Origin: Desulfobulbaceae bacterium
Lineage (GTDB): Bacteria > Desulfobacterota > Desulfobulbia > Desulfobulbales > SURF-16
DNA length: 6,894 nucleotides
Direction of reading: 5' to 3'
Assembly (NCBI GenBank): GCA_021160685.1
Contig: JAGHCC010000042.1
Coordinates: 1-6,894 of the forward strand
Of the stretch, positions 6,724 through 6,894 are shown piece by piece. The notes beneath the pieces are model-generated. The model made no database searches, had not been told where the DNA came from, and was given only the letters and a program-made list of their open reading frames with translations. The first letter of the stretch is position 1, and every line of letters begins with the position of its first letter. The position numbers were made by a program, and so were the translations under genes.

Positions 6724-6894
6724 TCAGTAGATTTCCAGGAATTGAGCCTCCGCCTCGGTGGTGCCGATCAGGATGAGTTCATCGTGCTTTTGAAGCTGGG
6801 TGGCCGGATCAGGACTGACGTTCTGTTTTCCGTGCGAATTTATGGCAATAACAGTGCATTCGGTCTGCTCTCTGATATGGCTTTTGATCAGAGA
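6724..6894 (-). CDS. C-terminal fragment of an RCK_C (TrkA-C) domain protein, probably a K+ channel or K+ transport regulator (partial, 5' end outside window)
   Basis: The minus-strand frame is open from the window edge for 56 residues and ends in TGA at 6726-6724. The peptide begins SLIKSHIREQTECTVIAI, continues through NVSPDPATQLQKHDELILIG and ends with the residues AEAQFLEIY. This is the pattern of the TrkA-C/RCK_C regulatory domain: an 'IRe.tgctViAI' strand, a conserved 'v.PdP.t.L...DeLiliGt' loop and strand, and a final short helix ending in F. RCK_C domains sit at the C-terminus of cytoplasmic gating rings of ligand-gated K+ channels and of Trk/Ktr regulatory subunits, and bind small ligands. 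Because the N-terminal part lies outside the window, I cannot tell a membrane channel from a soluble TrkA/KtrA-type subunit or another RCK_C transporter. The stop codon is one base from the start of the helicase gene, so the two are likely co-transcribed and translationally coupled. Confidence 0.8.
   Translation of the reverse strand, partial: SLIKSHIREQTECTVIAINSHGKQNVSPDPATQLQKHDELILIGTTEAEAQFLEIY

Noticed and set aside
1..6894. CRISPR array, tRNA/rRNA, insertion sequence or toxin-antitoxin pair.
   Set aside because: No regularly spaced repeats, no cloverleaf-like or rRNA sequence, no transposase motifs and no small paired genes were visible; nearly all bases are accounted for by the minus-strand genes.

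Overview
The window is a densely packed stretch of bacterial chromosome in which every supportable gene lies on the minus strand, so it reads from right to left. Base composition looks balanced. Three things fit a Gram-negative deltaproteobacterium (Desulfobacterota, for example a Desulfobulbales member): a very large multi-PAS hybrid kinase with a dCache-type sensor, a response regulator ending in a Cys4 'CxxC...SHGxCPxC' module, and an exported protein with a signal peptide. This placement is an inference from protein style, not a database result.

Layout in transcription order: (1) 6894-6724, the last 56 residues of an RCK_C (TrkA-C) domain from a potassium channel or K+ transport regulator, cut by the window edge. 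(2) 6722-5340, a complete RhlE-type DEAD-box RNA helicase, one base after the previous stop. (3) A 71-bp gap holding a weak sigma-54-like promoter candidate. (4) 5268-1174, a 1364-residue membrane hybrid histidine kinase: TM, periplasmic dCache-like sensor, TM, four PAS domains, HisKA, HATPase, receiver, and a short helical tail. (5) 1170-556, a response regulator with a receiver domain and a Cys4 putative zinc-binding C-terminus, 3 bp after the kinase. (6) 534 to beyond the left edge, a TrmO/UPF0066-family protein that was not obvious because it is open at the edge. It carries the complete family signature but starts with what looks like a Sec signal peptide. (7) 1-24, one arm of a widespread REP-like GC-rich palindrome, which the reading frame of gene 6 runs straight into.

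The kinase and response regulator almost certainly form one signalling pair: the kinase senses a periplasmic ligand and phosphorylates its own receiver and/or the stand-alone regulator. The regulator has no DNA-binding or enzymatic output domain, only the Cys4 module. The TrmO-like gene follows by 21 bp with a strong ribosome-binding site and is probably in the same transcript. The channel fragment and the helicase are tightly spaced and probably co-transcribed with each other; whether the kinase is read from the same transcript or from its own promoter is open.

There is no gene-free stretch over 300 bases. I saw no tRNA, rRNA, CRISPR array, insertion sequence or convincing rho-independent terminator. 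The most unusual items are the apparently exported TrmO-family protein, its overlap with the REP-like repeat, and the Cys4 output module of the response regulator.
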